Below, piece after piece: positions 6,623-14,066 of a stretch of 18,854 nucleotides of DNA. Within the stretch, counting starts at the first letter, position 1. Each line of letters opens with the position of its first letter. Source of the stretch: an uncultured Peptococcaceae bacterium. Its GTDB lineage: Bacteria; Bacillota; Peptococcia; Peptococcales; Peptococcaceae. Position numbers and translations under genes: made by a program. The stretch lies in NCBI GenBank assembly GCA_902462325.1, contig CABQBF010000040.1, forward strand, positions 1 through 18,854, read 5' to 3'. Under the pieces are notes generated by a model, which had not been told where the DNA came from, searched no databases, and was given only the letters and a program-made list of their open reading frames with translations.

Positions 6623-7651
6623 ATGCTTCAACGAATTCATTACGCCGATTTATTGCGAATCAGCGCTGCATTTATGGTGATACTGCTGCATGTATCGGCT
6701 CAATACTGGAATGTATTGCCTGTTACTTCTAGTGACTGGTTTGTCTTTCATGTATATGACAGTTTCGCCCGCCCGGCAGTTGCTATTTTTGTGATGCTGA
6801 GCGGTATGTTTTTGCTGCACCCTGCCAAACAGATTTCACTGCCACAAATATTCCAGCGTTATTGCAAAAAGCTTGTGTTCATTTTGCTGTTCTGGACCTT
6901 CTTCTACGCTACCTGGCACGATATCATTTGGACCTTCTACCGTGGCGGCACTATCAACTGGCAAACTGTATCCATCTCACTGCAATCTGGACACTATCAT
7001 CTCTGGTATTGTTACATGCTGCTGGGGCTCTATTTGCTGCTGCCTTTTCTGCGTAAAATCGCTGCCGACCGCAGCTTGCTGCTGTACTTCCTGGCACTGT
7101 GTTTCTGTTTTACTGTAATCCTGCCCGTATTGCCCTGGCGCTGGGCAAAAACGATTCGCATATCCATGTATTTTTCCTTTACCGCAGGCTTCACCGGTTA
7201 TTTCTTACTAGGCTATTTCTTGCGCACCACAACTGTCAGCAAACGAATGCGCCTGCTTTGCTATCTGGCGGGAGTTGGCGGATTGACCTTTACCGTTTTT
7301 GCCAGCTATCACAAAGCCTTAACCGATGGCATCGCTTTCGGCTATTATAATCCCTTTACCCTGAATACCTTAACCCTGACTATGGCCGTTTTTCTCTTTT
7401 ATCAATATGAAATTCCCCATTTGCTGCAGCGCTGTCAGGCTATGATCGGTACGCTGGTAGAAAATAGTCTAGGCATTTATCTCATTCATCCCTTTGTGCT
7501 GGCTGTACTGCAGCATTGCAACGTAGACGCTCTGTTTTTCGCGCCTACGATTTTATCGGTGCCAACGGTAGCGCTGCTGACCTTCCTGCTCAGTTGGTTT
7601 GCCACTACCATTTTGCGCATCTGTCCCCTTTTTGAAAAATATTTATGCTGA
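6623..7651 (+). CDS. Membrane acyltransferase, acyltransferase-3 family (WecH/OatA-like)
   Basis: The 342-residue, very hydrophobic protein has about ten membrane segments. The N-terminus (YADLLRISAAFMVILLHVSAQYW) carries the conserved arginine and the catalytic-type histidine of the Acyl_transf_3 family, followed by ARPAVAIFVMLSGMFLLHP, a segment typical of these proteins. The family moves acetyl or other acyl groups onto cell-surface sugars. The length fits the WecH-like, transmembrane-only subgroup; no extracellular SGNH domain is fused. AAGGAGA lies about 7 bases upstream of the ATG. It stands alone between a terminator and an intergenic parS region, so no glycan pathway can be assigned. 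Product class is certain, substrate unknown. Confidence 0.88.
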   Translation: MLQRIHYADLLRISAAFMVILLHVSAQYWNVLPVTSSDWFVFHVYDSFARPAVAIFVMLSGMFLLHPAKQISLPQIFQRYCKKLVFILLFWTFFYATWHDIIWTFYRGGTINWQTVSISLQSGHYHLWYCYMLLGLYLLLPFLRKIAADRSLLLYFLALCFCFTVILPVLPWRWAKTIRISMYFSFTAGFTGYFLLGYFLRTTTVSKRMRLLCYLAGVGGLTFTVFASYHKALTDGIAFGYYNPFTLNTLTLTMAVFLFYQYEIPHLLQRCQAMIGTLVENSLGIYLIHPFVLAVLQHCNVDALFFAPTILSVPTVALLTFLLSWFATTILRICPLFEKYLC

Positions 7652-7684
7652 AGGATAACCGGCAAACATTTTGCAACGCAGCAT

Positions 7685-7728
7685 AAGGGATAGAAAAAAT
7701 GTTTCACGTGAAACACTTTCTATCCCTT
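7685..7728. repeat. 44-bp inverted repeat enclosing parS site 1
   Basis: AAGGGATAGAAA (7685-7696) and TTTCTATCCCTT (7717-7728) are perfect 12-base inverted arms, with the parS palindrome in the middle. The tail after either end is not T-rich, so it is a poor intrinsic terminator. Confidence 0.8.
7700..7715. other. parS centromere-like site 1 (ParB/Spo0J binding)
   Basis: TGTTTCACGTGAAACA is a perfect match to the conserved bacterial parS palindrome bound by ParB/Spo0J. It lies in the 373-base gap between the acyltransferase and the heavy-metal-associated protein genes. In Bacillota such sites cluster around the replication origin and load ParB and SMC for chromosome segregation, so this places the window near oriC by inference. 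Confidence 0.95.
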
Positions 7729-7831
7729 TCACAACAACCCATTTGATTTTCCATCTGTAATGATTTGCGAAAAAACCGCTTTCACGCACAAAATCGCAAT
7801 ATCCCCAAATTTTTCACTTGCAATCCCTTTC

Positions 7832-7860
7832 TTGACAAACCGCCCAGTTTGCAGTAGCAT
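7832..7860 (+). promoter_or_regulatory. Putative sigma-A promoter of the HMA-methyltransferase operon
   Basis: A consensus TTGACA (7832-7837) is followed after exactly 17 bases by TAGCAT (7855-7860). The implied leader is about 155 bases and contains a small inverted repeat, TTAGTT-TC-AACTAA (7969-7982). Apart from this promoter and the parS repeat, the gap from 7652 to 8024 shows no gene. Confidence 0.55.
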
Positions 7861-8024
7861 ATATCTAGAATCCTAACTCATAAATAATAAAAATAAACTT
7901 ATGTGAACTGTTCCCTGCATTTTTTTGCAAAGGAATTCATCTGTCTAATGTCTTTTCTTGTTCCATAGTTAGTTTCAACTAAGCATCATTGCTATAAAAT
8001 AATATTCGAGATGGAGGTTTTCAA

Positions 8025-8381
8025 ATGGCAAATGTAATCATTGTGCTGATTTTGGTGGCAATCTGCGTCTACGGCGTCAAAAGCTACATGAAAAATGTTT
8101 CTCACGGTTGCTGCGGTACCGGTGGCGACGAGGAGAAAAAAATCCGCGTGCAGGATAAGCATGCAGAACATTACCCGTACTGCGTCAAAGTCGGCGTAGA
8201 CGGTATGACCTGCAGCCATTGCAAGCTGCGGGTAGAAAATGCGCTCAATGAGAAAGAAGGCGTATGGGCTCAGGTGGATTTGAAAGACAAGTCGGCTACC
8301 GTGCACATGAAACAACCGCTGAGTGAAGACGAAATCCGCACTAGTATCAGCCGAGCCGGCTACACTGTCACCGATTATTAG
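8025..8381 (+). CDS. Membrane-anchored heavy-metal-associated (HMA) domain protein
   Basis: The 118-residue protein has an N-terminal transmembrane helix (about residues 3-20), a short cysteine/glycine motif (HGCCGTGG, C29-C30), a charged linker, and a ferredoxin-like HMA domain (about 52-118). The domain contains the metal-binding loop GMTCSHC (C63, C66) and the usual ending SRAGYTV. The N-terminal part, one helix followed closely by CCG, resembles the small FeoB-associated cysteine-rich membrane proteins. HMA domains bind Cu(I) or similar soft metals and pass them to partners; here the domain would be tethered to the membrane. No P-type ATPase or CopY-type regulator is nearby. GGAGG precedes the ATG at suitable spacing. 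The next gene begins 12 bases after its stop codon, so they form an operon. Confidence 0.86.
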   Translation: MANVIIVLILVAICVYGVKSYMKNVSHGCCGTGGDEEKKIRVQDKHAEHYPYCVKVGVDGMTCSHCKLRVENALNEKEGVWAQVDLKDKSATVHMKQPLSEDEIRTSISRAGYTVTDY

Positions 8382-8393
8382 GAAGCGTAGCCT

Positions 8394-9074
8394 ATGAACA
8401 GACATGAAGCAATCGCGCAAGCCTACCGCGCATTGGGCAACGAAGCGACCTTTTATGACGGCATGATTACCTGCTCCACGCTGCCCGGTAAGGCGGTTTG
8501 CAAACTGGTGTGGAATATGGACACACACACAAATAATCGCTATTTAGAGTTGGCGCTTTCTGGCATTCCCGCCGATTTTTCCGGCTCCTTGCTGGAGGTT
8601 CCGGTCGGCACCGGCATTTTGACCATGCCCATCTATCAGCAGTTGCCCCAAGCCCAGATTACCTGTCTGGATTACTCTGCAGCTATGATGCAAAAGGCGC
8701 AGGCACGGGCGCAAGCCATGGGGCTGTCCAATGTCACCTTTCTGCAAGGTGATGTGAGCCAACTGCCTATGACAGACGACAGCTTGGATTTGGTGCTGTC
8801 CCTGAATGGCTTTCATGCCTTTCCTGATAAAAAAGCGGCCTATAAAGAAATCCTGCGCATTTTAAAGCCAGGCGGCATTTTCTGCGGCTGCTTCTACGTT
8901 AAGGGCCAAAATAAACGCACCGATTGGTGGATTCGTCATCTTTACGCACCCAAGGGCTTTTTCACGCCGCCCTTTGAAACGGCGGACAGTCTGCAAAAGC
9001 GGCTGGATTATTTATTCACTGAAGCAACCGTGCAAACGGTGGAATCTATGGCTTGTTTTTGTTGTCATAAATAA
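8394..9074 (+). CDS. Class I SAM-dependent methyltransferase, cysteine-rich
   Basis: The 226-residue protein has the class I fold signature: motif I LLEVPVGTGIL (about 67-77), acidic post-I CLDYS (91-95), LQGDVSQLPMTDDSLDLVLS (117-136), and ILRILKPGG (153-161). It resembles UbiE-type and other small-molecule methyltransferases. Unusually, it holds about eight cysteines, including C27, C36, C164 and C166, and ends in ACFCCHK, suggesting metal or metalloid contact. Coupled to the HMA gene (AGGAAG overlapping that gene's stop, 12-base gap), it could act on a metal or metalloid, or simply be cotranscribed. The classic arsenite methyltransferase cysteine set was not demonstrated. Class is sure; substrate is unknown. 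Confidence 0.85.
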   Translation: MNRHEAIAQAYRALGNEATFYDGMITCSTLPGKAVCKLVWNMDTHTNNRYLELALSGIPADFSGSLLEVPVGTGILTMPIYQQLPQAQITCLDYSAAMMQKAQARAQAMGLSNVTFLQGDVSQLPMTDDSLDLVLSLNGFHAFPDKKAAYKEILRILKPGGIFCGCFYVKGQNKRTDWWIRHLYAPKGFFTPPFETADSLQKRLDYLFTEATVQTVESMACFCCHK

Positions 9075-9124
9075 TTCGCTTTACCGCTAAAGGCGATGAC
9101 GACTCAACCCTCTATAAAAAGGAT

Positions 9125-9166
9125 AAAAGGTCTGTACCGGCTTGGTGAAACCGGCACAGACCTTTT
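9125..9166. terminator. Bidirectional terminator between convergent genes
   Basis: Arms 9125-9140 and 9151-9166 (AAAAGGTCTGT..CCGG / CCGG..ACAGACCTTTT) form a 16-bp stem with one mismatch. The T-rich ends on both strands suit the convergent methyltransferase operon (plus) and SHMT-like/NhaC operon (minus). Confidence 0.88.
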
Positions 9167-9188
9167 CTATGCTATAGGATTTTCTAGA

Positions 9189-10577
9189 TCAGCGTTCAAA
9201 TTTTTTCCCAAAACCAGATAGAATCGCAATCCAGTAAACGACAATCAGCAACATGCAGTGATACGTATACGGGATAAAATCAAATGCAGTGAAGCCGCCA
9301 TCCACCATGCCAGTTGCCGCAGCACAGGACACCGCGTACAGCACCGCGCCGCCATAGGGCAACAGCCCCGCCGTTCCGCAGGCAAGACCATCTAAAATAT
9401 TAGCCCCTCTAGCCCGATCCACATGGAAATTTTTTAATAGATTACGAGCTAAGCCGCCGGATAACAAAATGGAATAGGTAGCGCCGCCCATCATAGCCGA
9501 GCCCAGCATGGCCAAAAAGCCTACGATAGCTTCCGCCTGTTTATAGGTGCGGCATTTTGCAATAGCAGCTACTGCAATGCTCTCAAATACGCCGCTGACT
9601 TTTAAAATCTGAATAATCATAAAAATCAGCATACACAGCACCGCCGCATTCATACAATTACCTAATCCCTGCGCCACTACGCCTTCCGCGTCAAAAAAAC
9701 CGGCAAAACGCAGTTTTCCCAGCAGTACGCACAGCACCGCTGCTAATATGGTATTAAACATTAAAGCATAAATAAAATTCTTGCCTCGCAGCATCATGAC
9801 CACCAATAACACCGGACAAACAAGCAGTACCAATCCCCATAAGCCGCTGGAATCCAAGGCACCTACACTTGCCACCAGCTCTGTGGTACGCACTCCCTGC
9901 CAGATAAACAACAGTGCTGCCAAAATGCCAGCAATCACCGAATATTTAAAGCGGGAACGCACGACGGTGATGATTTCTGTTTCCTGCGTGGTGGCTGAAG
10001 CAATCGTCGTATCGCTTACTGGCGCCAAATTATCGCCAAAAAATCCGCCGCTGACAATGGCGCCCATTACCAAAGCTGGATCACAGCCCAGTTTCACCGC
10101 TAAAGGCAACAAAACAGGCGTAGCCGCAGCTACTGTACCGCTGGTGGTGCCGGTAGAACTGGACACCAGCACACACAACAAAAAAATAGCTACTGGCAAA
10201 ACAGCAGCCGGAATATGGGCTACTACCGCCAGATACACCAAACCGTCGCACAAGCCGCCGATAGTCAGCAACACTGACATCACGCCAGACACAAAGAAGG
10301 TCAACAGCACCATGGCCAGCGAAGTATCCGACAAGCCATCAATCAAAATCTGCTGATATTGGCTTTTATCATGAATGAGCAAAAAACCTACCATCAAGGC
10401 CAGAAAAGCAGCAGCCCAAAAACTTTTGCCGCTGCTGTAACCCAGCACCGATAATACTGCCAATGTCACAAACAGCAGTACCATAGGAACTGCACCACCT
10501 AACCGCCCGCCGTAAAAACGAACGTATTGATCTTCATCCTGCAACTTATGTCTGTTGTTTTCTAAATTCTGTTTCAT
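9189..10577 (-). CDS. NhaC-family Na+/H+ antiporter or related exchanger
   Basis: The product is 462 residues from the ATG at 10575-10577. This start overlaps the upstream stop in an ATGA junction, the usual sign of translational coupling; an in-frame ATG 33 bases earlier lies inside the upstream gene. About 11-12 hydrophobic segments are seen. The hallmark GGFFGDNLAPVSDTT (about 177-191) and the preceding SSSTGTTSGTVAAATPV region identify the NhaC family. Besides Na+/H+ exchange, this family includes exchangers for organic acids (malate/lactate types), so a metabolite role is possible. Its pairing with an SHMT-like enzyme rather than pH genes supports that idea without proving it. It ends at the bidirectional terminator. 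Confidence 0.88.
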   Translation of the reverse strand: MKQNLENNRHKLQDEDQYVRFYGGRLGGAVPMVLLFVTLAVLSVLGYSSGKSFWAAAFLALMVGFLLIHDKSQYQQILIDGLSDTSLAMVLLTFFVSGVMSVLLTIGGLCDGLVYLAVVAHIPAAVLPVAIFLLCVLVSSSTGTTSGTVAAATPVLLPLAVKLGCDPALVMGAIVSGGFFGDNLAPVSDTTIASATTQETEIITVVRSRFKYSVIAGILAALLFIWQGVRTTELVASVGALDSSGLWGLVLLVCPVLLVVMMLRGKNFIYALMFNTILAAVLCVLLGKLRFAGFFDAEGVVAQGLGNCMNAAVLCMLIFMIIQILKVSGVFESIAVAAIAKCRTYKQAEAIVGFLAMLGSAMMGGATYSILLSGGLARNLLKNFHVDRARGANILDGLACGTAGLLPYGGAVLYAVSCAAATGMVDGGFTAFDFIPYTYHCMLLIVVYWIAILSGFGKKFER

Positions 10578-11872
10578 ATTCTGGTCACACGTCCTTCTGT
10601 TGGAATCCATTCTTCTGCAAATAAAGGATATTGTTTTGCCATAGCCGTCACCTGTTTCTCAATCTGCTGCAGCTTTGCTGGGTCATGGGCATTATGCAAT
10701 GCATCAGACATCCAACAGGCAATTTGCTGAAACTGCTCCGCTTTGAAACCGCGGGTCGTCAGCGCAGGCGTACCAATGCGAATTCCGCTGGTCACATCAT
10801 GGGGCTGCGGGTCAAAGGGCAGCGGCTCTTTATTCACCACGATTCCCACTGACGACAGCACTGCGTCAGCCTCCCTTCCACTGGCAATATGGCTGCGCAC
10901 ATCCACCAAAATTAAGTGGGTATCGGTACCGCCTGTCACCAGACGAAAACCACACTGCTGCAAAGCATCTGCCAAAACCTGTGCATTCTCCAGCACACAT
11001 TGCTGATAAGCGCGAAACTCTTTACTCATGCACTCCTTGGCCAGCACCGCCCGCGCAGCAATCATATCCATTTTAGGGCTGCCTTGTATGCCCGGCGATA
11101 CTGCTTTGTCAATTTTCTCCGCCAGCGTCTGTTTACACAAAATCACACCACAGCCTCTAGGCCCACGCCAGGTTTTATGGGTAGTTGTCGTCACCACATC
11201 GGCATAGGGCACCGGATTTTCCAGCAAGCCAGCAGCAATCAGTCCAGCCGGATGGGCGATATCCACCAATAAATAGGCTCCCACACGCTGCGCAATATCA
11301 GCAAACCGGCGGTAAGGCACCACACGCGGATAAGCACCCGGACCACAAATAATCAGTTGGGGCTGATATTGCAGCGCCAACTGCTCCACCTGTTCCATGT
11401 CAATTTGTTCTGTATCCCGCCGAAAACCATACTGGACAATCCGATATTGCATACCCGAAAGATTATCGGCAGCACCGTGGCTCAGATGACCGCCCAAATC
11501 GGTGCCCAATGATAAAATCGTATCGCCGGGCTTTAGCAGCGCCTGCAGTACTGCGATATTGGCAATAGAAGCGCTCATTGATTGCAGGTTTACATGCTCA
11601 CAGCCAAACACCTGCTGAATTCGCTGCGCCGCCAAGCGCTCAATGGCATTGACCACCTCACAGCCGCCTACCTCCCGACTATCTGGATAGCCATGGGCAT
11701 TTTTATTGGCCAAAATGCTGCCTTCCAGTGCTGACGCATAAGGTGACGTATAATTTTCTGAAACAATTAAACATAGCGTATGCAACTGCCGCTGATATTC
11801 CGCTTCAGCCAACGCCGCCATTTCTGGATCAAACTGCCGGATGCGTTCTATCGGCTCTGTAAAACAATCCAT
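10574..11872 (-). CDS. Diverged serine hydroxymethyltransferase-like PLP enzyme
   Basis: The 432-residue protein aligns along its length with GlyA. It keeps the SEN motif (residues 38-40), GGHLSHG (127-133), the PLP-stacking DIAHPAGL (D204, H207), the Schiff-base lysine K233 in TTTTHKTWRGPRG, and the carboxylate-binding SGIRIGTPALTTRGF. Several normally near-invariant positions differ: NKYAEGYPGKRYYGG is here NKNAHGYPDSREVGG, losing the active-site tyrosines (N58, E67, V68); the PHSGSQAN loop is SMSASIAN; the FSAYSG segment is PGAYPR. It is therefore a PLP enzyme of the SHMT family whose folate-dependent serine/glycine chemistry is doubtful. An aldolase, transaldolase or alpha-substituted serine reaction is possible. 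GGGAGGG precedes the ATG; it is coupled to the NhaC gene. Confidence 0.87.
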   Translation of the reverse strand: MDCFTEPIERIRQFDPEMAALAEAEYQRQLHTLCLIVSENYTSPYASALEGSILANKNAHGYPDSREVGGCEVVNAIERLAAQRIQQVFGCEHVNLQSMSASIANIAVLQALLKPGDTILSLGTDLGGHLSHGAADNLSGMQYRIVQYGFRRDTEQIDMEQVEQLALQYQPQLIICGPGAYPRVVPYRRFADIAQRVGAYLLVDIAHPAGLIAAGLLENPVPYADVVTTTTHKTWRGPRGCGVILCKQTLAEKIDKAVSPGIQGSPKMDMIAARAVLAKECMSKEFRAYQQCVLENAQVLADALQQCGFRLVTGGTDTHLILVDVRSHIASGREADAVLSSVGIVVNKEPLPFDPQPHDVTSGIRIGTPALTTRGFKAEQFQQIACWMSDALHNAHDPAKLQQIEKQVTAMAKQYPLFAEEWIPTEGRVTRI

Positions 11873-11898
11873 GTTTCTTCCCTCCCAAGTATTTTTCT

Positions 11899-11927
11899 AG
11901 TATAAAGAGAAATTGACTCCCAATCAA
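11899..11927 (-). promoter_or_regulatory. Putative sigma-A promoter of the SHMT-like/NhaC operon
   Basis: On the minus strand TTGATT (11922-11927) and TATACT (11899-11904) are separated by exactly 17 bases, about 27 bases upstream of the SHMT-like start. A small inverted repeat, ATTGA-N7-TCAAT (11912-11928), overlaps the -35 and could be an operator for the adjacent decayed HxlR-type regulator. Confidence 0.6.
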
Positions 11928-11984
11928 TACCCAGTTTTTACTTTTTTAACAGTATCAGTATACAATATAATCATCCATTCCACG

Positions 11985-12158
11985 TTCAATCTCCAGCTAC
12001 TGCGCCAATTGGAAACCCAACAAATTATGCAGCGCACAGTTTATCCTACCACGCCGCCGCAGGTAGAATACGCCTTAACAGAAATCGGCCAAACAATCCA
12101 GCCAATTCTAAAAGTGCTCTGCAACTGGGGCAAACAGTACCAAGCGGCCTTAAAATAA
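11985..12158 (+). pseudogene. HxlR-family regulator remnant (C-terminal half)
   Basis: The frame encodes ...LRQLETQQIMQRTVYPTTPP followed by QVEYALTEIGQTIQPILKVL and CNWGKQY, which is the C-terminal half of the HxlR (MarR-like) winged helix: the wing with R-x-VYP-x-x-PP-x-VEY, LT-x-x-G, and the terminal WG-x-x-Y. The N-terminal half (normally about 45-55 residues with the start of the HTH) is absent; upstream codons do not look like HxlR. HxlR genes usually lie divergent from the operon they control, which is exactly the position relative to the SHMT-like/NhaC operon. It most likely represents a deleted regulator. An in-frame ATG at 11913 gives an 81-codon frame, but its first part has no family resemblance. 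Confidence 0.75.
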
Positions 12159-12193
12159 AAACGCCGTATAGGAGCCCTCCTACACAGCGTTTT
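12157..12193. terminator. Terminator, mainly for folB-folK (minus strand)
   Basis: AAAACGC and TAGGAG pair with CTCCTA and GCGTTTT around a tiny loop, with small mismatches between the two helices. On the minus strand the stem is followed by TTTTTATTTTA, right after the folB-folK stop codon. On the plus strand the tail is weaker (TTTTACTCT). Confidence 0.8.
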
Positions 12194-12201
12194 ACTCTAT
12201 T

Positions 12202-13023
12202 CTATTGATTTTCCAAGGCTTCACATAACTGATGTATGGTCTTGCCCAACAGCGGATGGCGCACAAAACCGGCAATCTCATCCAGGGGCTTTAGCACAAA
12301 CATACGGTTTTGCATGTCCGCATGGGGAATAGTGAGCTGCTCAGTATCCATCACCAAATCATCATACAGCAAGATGTCCAAGTCGACGGTGCGGGGTCCC
12401 CAATGGACTTTCCGCTCCCGCCCCAGTTGCTGCTCGATGGCGTGCAAGGTATCCAAAAATTGCTCCGGACTTTGCAGCGTTTTGACCTGTAAACAGCCAT
12501 TGAGAAACTCGGGCTGGTCGGTATAGCCATAAGGCGCTGTCACAAACAGACTGGAGACTTTGGTAATCTGGCAGTCCCGCTGTTCTTTCAAAAGCAGCAT
12601 TGCTTGGCGGATATAACCCTCCCGATTGCCCAAATTGCTGCCGATGCCTACATACACTGTATGCCACTGCCGTTCCACTGCCACCGACACATAGGCAAAA
12701 GGCAACGAAATTGGCGCGTTGGGCTTTTTCACCTCTAATGCACTGCGCTGCACCAACGGAAATTTCAGCAAAATCTCCCGGGCCAGCACATCGGCCACCG
12801 TCTCAATTAATCGGAAGGTATGCCGCTCCATCAGCTCTTTGATATAGCAGCACACCTCGCCATAATTGACGGACTGGCTCAAATCATCCTGCCGGGCGGC
12901 TTTGCCGGCATCTACTTCCAATTGGGCGCAGATTAAAAATTTCTGTCCCAATTTATTTTCTTCTGGATAAACACCATGCCGGGCGTAAATCTCCAAATTT
13001 TCAATATAGATTTTATCCATCAA
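12202..13023 (-). CDS. folK: Bifunctional dihydroneopterin aldolase / HPPK (FolB-FolK fusion)
   Basis: The 273-residue protein fuses two folate enzymes. Residues 1-118 are FolB: IYIENLEIYARHGVYPEE with the catalytic glutamate region, SVNYGEV, LIETVADVLA, and VKKPNAPI. Residues about 120-273 are HPPK: VYVGIGSNLGNREGYI, the ATP/Mg site GPRTVDLDILLYDD, and IPHADMQNRMFVLKPLDEI. FolB converts dihydroneopterin to 6-hydroxymethyl-dihydropterin plus glycolaldehyde; FolK pyrophosphorylates it for FolP. GGAGG lies before two adjacent ATGs (13021-13023 and 13018-13020), either of which may be used. It starts 9 bases after folP ends, so folP-folBK is one operon, closed by the terminator at 12157-12193. 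It is complete. The symbol folBK would also be suitable. Confidence 0.95.
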   Translation of the reverse strand: MMDKIYIENLEIYARHGVYPEENKLGQKFLICAQLEVDAGKAARQDDLSQSVNYGEVCCYIKELMERHTFRLIETVADVLAREILLKFPLVQRSALEVKKPNAPISLPFAYVSVAVERQWHTVYVGIGSNLGNREGYIRQAMLLLKEQRDCQITKVSSLFVTAPYGYTDQPEFLNGCLQVKTLQSPEQFLDTLHAIEQQLGRERKVHWGPRTVDLDILLYDDLVMDTEQLTIPHADMQNRMFVLKPLDEIAGFVRHPLLGKTIHQLCEALENQ

Positions 13024-13032
13024 AAGGCCCTC

Positions 13033-13860
13033 CTACATCGGCTTACAATGGCCAATAGCTTCTGCCATCTTAATGGCCCGATAATTTTCTTTCACGTCAT
13101 GCACCCGCACAAAATTCCAGCCAGCCAGCACCGCCAGCACAGTGGTCACTAAAGTGCCTTCTACCCGCTGGTCCACCGGCAAATCCAAGGTTAAACCAAT
13201 CATGGACTTACGGGAGGTACCTAACAGCATGGGATAGCCTAGCAAGTTAAATTGCTCCAACTGCTGCATCAAATATAAATTTTGTTCACAGGTTTTGCCA
13301 AAGCCAATGCCTGGGTCCAGTATAATATTTTCTCTGGGCACGCCGGCTGCCACTGCCTTCTCTGCGCTGCGACGCAGGCTTTCCAGACACTCCAGAAGAA
13401 GATTGTCATACTGGGTATTGTGTTTGTTATGCATCAGACAGCAAGTGGCCCCTGCCTGGGCAATCACATGGGCTAGCTCCGCATCATGCTGCAGACCCCA
13501 AATATCATTGACCAAATGGGCGCCGCTAGCCAGAGCCGCCTTTACCACCGGCGCTTTATAGCTGTCAATGGATACCGGCACATCAAACCGCCTGGTCACC
13601 GCTTCAATTACCGGCGCCACCCGGCTGATTTCTTCCTCGTCGCTGATGGCCGTATGGCCCGGACGGGTTGATTCACCGCCAATATCGATGATATCAGCCC
13701 CTTCCGCCAGCATTTGTTCTACGCGATACAGCGCATCATCCAAGGTTTGATAACTGCCGCCGTCAGAAAAAGAATCGGGCGTCATATTCAAAATGGCCAT
13801 GATATAGGTGTGCTGTTGTAAATCAAAAAGGCGGTTGCCAATTTTCATTGTCTGCTGCAT
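13033..13860 (-). CDS. folP: Dihydropteroate synthase
   Basis: Product of 275 residues from the ATG at 13858-13860. This start is preferred over a GTG nine bases earlier because AGGAG is 10 bases upstream of the ATG but would crowd the GTG. All DHPS landmarks are present: ILNMTPDSFSDGG (about 22-34), DIIDIGGESTRPG, VSIDSYKAPV, LVNDIWGLQ, LDPGIGFGKT, LGTSRKSMIG and the final VRVHDV. It condenses hydroxymethyl-dihydropterin pyrophosphate with p-aminobenzoate, the sulfonamide target step, in the cytosol. It is the first gene of the folP-folBK operon. The 5' leader is long and includes two minus-strand terminator-like structures and parS site 2. Confidence 0.95.
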   Translation of the reverse strand: MQQTMKIGNRLFDLQQHTYIMAILNMTPDSFSDGGSYQTLDDALYRVEQMLAEGADIIDIGGESTRPGHTAISDEEEISRVAPVIEAVTRRFDVPVSIDSYKAPVVKAALASGAHLVNDIWGLQHDAELAHVIAQAGATCCLMHNKHNTQYDNLLLECLESLRRSAEKAVAAGVPRENIILDPGIGFGKTCEQNLYLMQQLEQFNLLGYPMLLGTSRKSMIGLTLDLPVDQRVEGTLVTTVLAVLAGWNFVRVHDVKENYRAIKMAEAIGHCKPM

Positions 13861-13973
13861 GTTCTCCACGCTCCTGTCATGTTTGTTTTTAATTTATCGG
13901 TTTCATTTTTGCGGGCCTAGCAGGCTTGTTTGCCCATGTCATTGTAAATCCTCGGAAAGCCTATTGGTTGAGC

Positions 13974-14038
13974 AAAAAACCGGTATTTTGGCTGTATTTT
14001 GTACCCCCCTGTTAGAGCGCAAAATACAGAAAACGCCG
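13974..14038 (-). terminator. Long-stem terminator or attenuator upstream of folP
   Basis: Read on the minus strand, arms 14020-14038 and 13981-14001 pair as a continuous 10-bp CTGTATTTTG/CAAAATACAG helix, extended by TTTT/AAAA and CGG/CCG across small internal loops. A TTTTTT run (13974-13979) follows after two bases. It lies about 115 bases before the folP start. Because another terminator lies upstream, this one may be an attenuator in the folP leader or the end of a short RNA. Confidence 0.6.
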
Positions 14039-14066
14039 AAAAAAGCATAAAAATCGCAATTGCAAA

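Noticed and set aside
7685..7728. Intrinsic terminator of the acyltransferase gene
   Set aside because: The stem is strong but neither strand has a T-run after it, and the centre is a perfect parS, which explains the inner palindrome better.
8522..8532. Short CA-dinucleotide run inside the methyltransferase gene
   Set aside because: Only a few repeats within a conserved coding frame; too short to suggest phase variation.
13861..13960. Cyclic-di-GMP (GEMM-I) riboswitch in the folP leader, from GGGCAAAC...CCGCAAA similarity
   Set aside because: The second GEMM hairpin and its tetraloop-receptor partner are missing, and a folate operon is an unlikely target. It does not look like a tetrahydrofolate riboswitch either.
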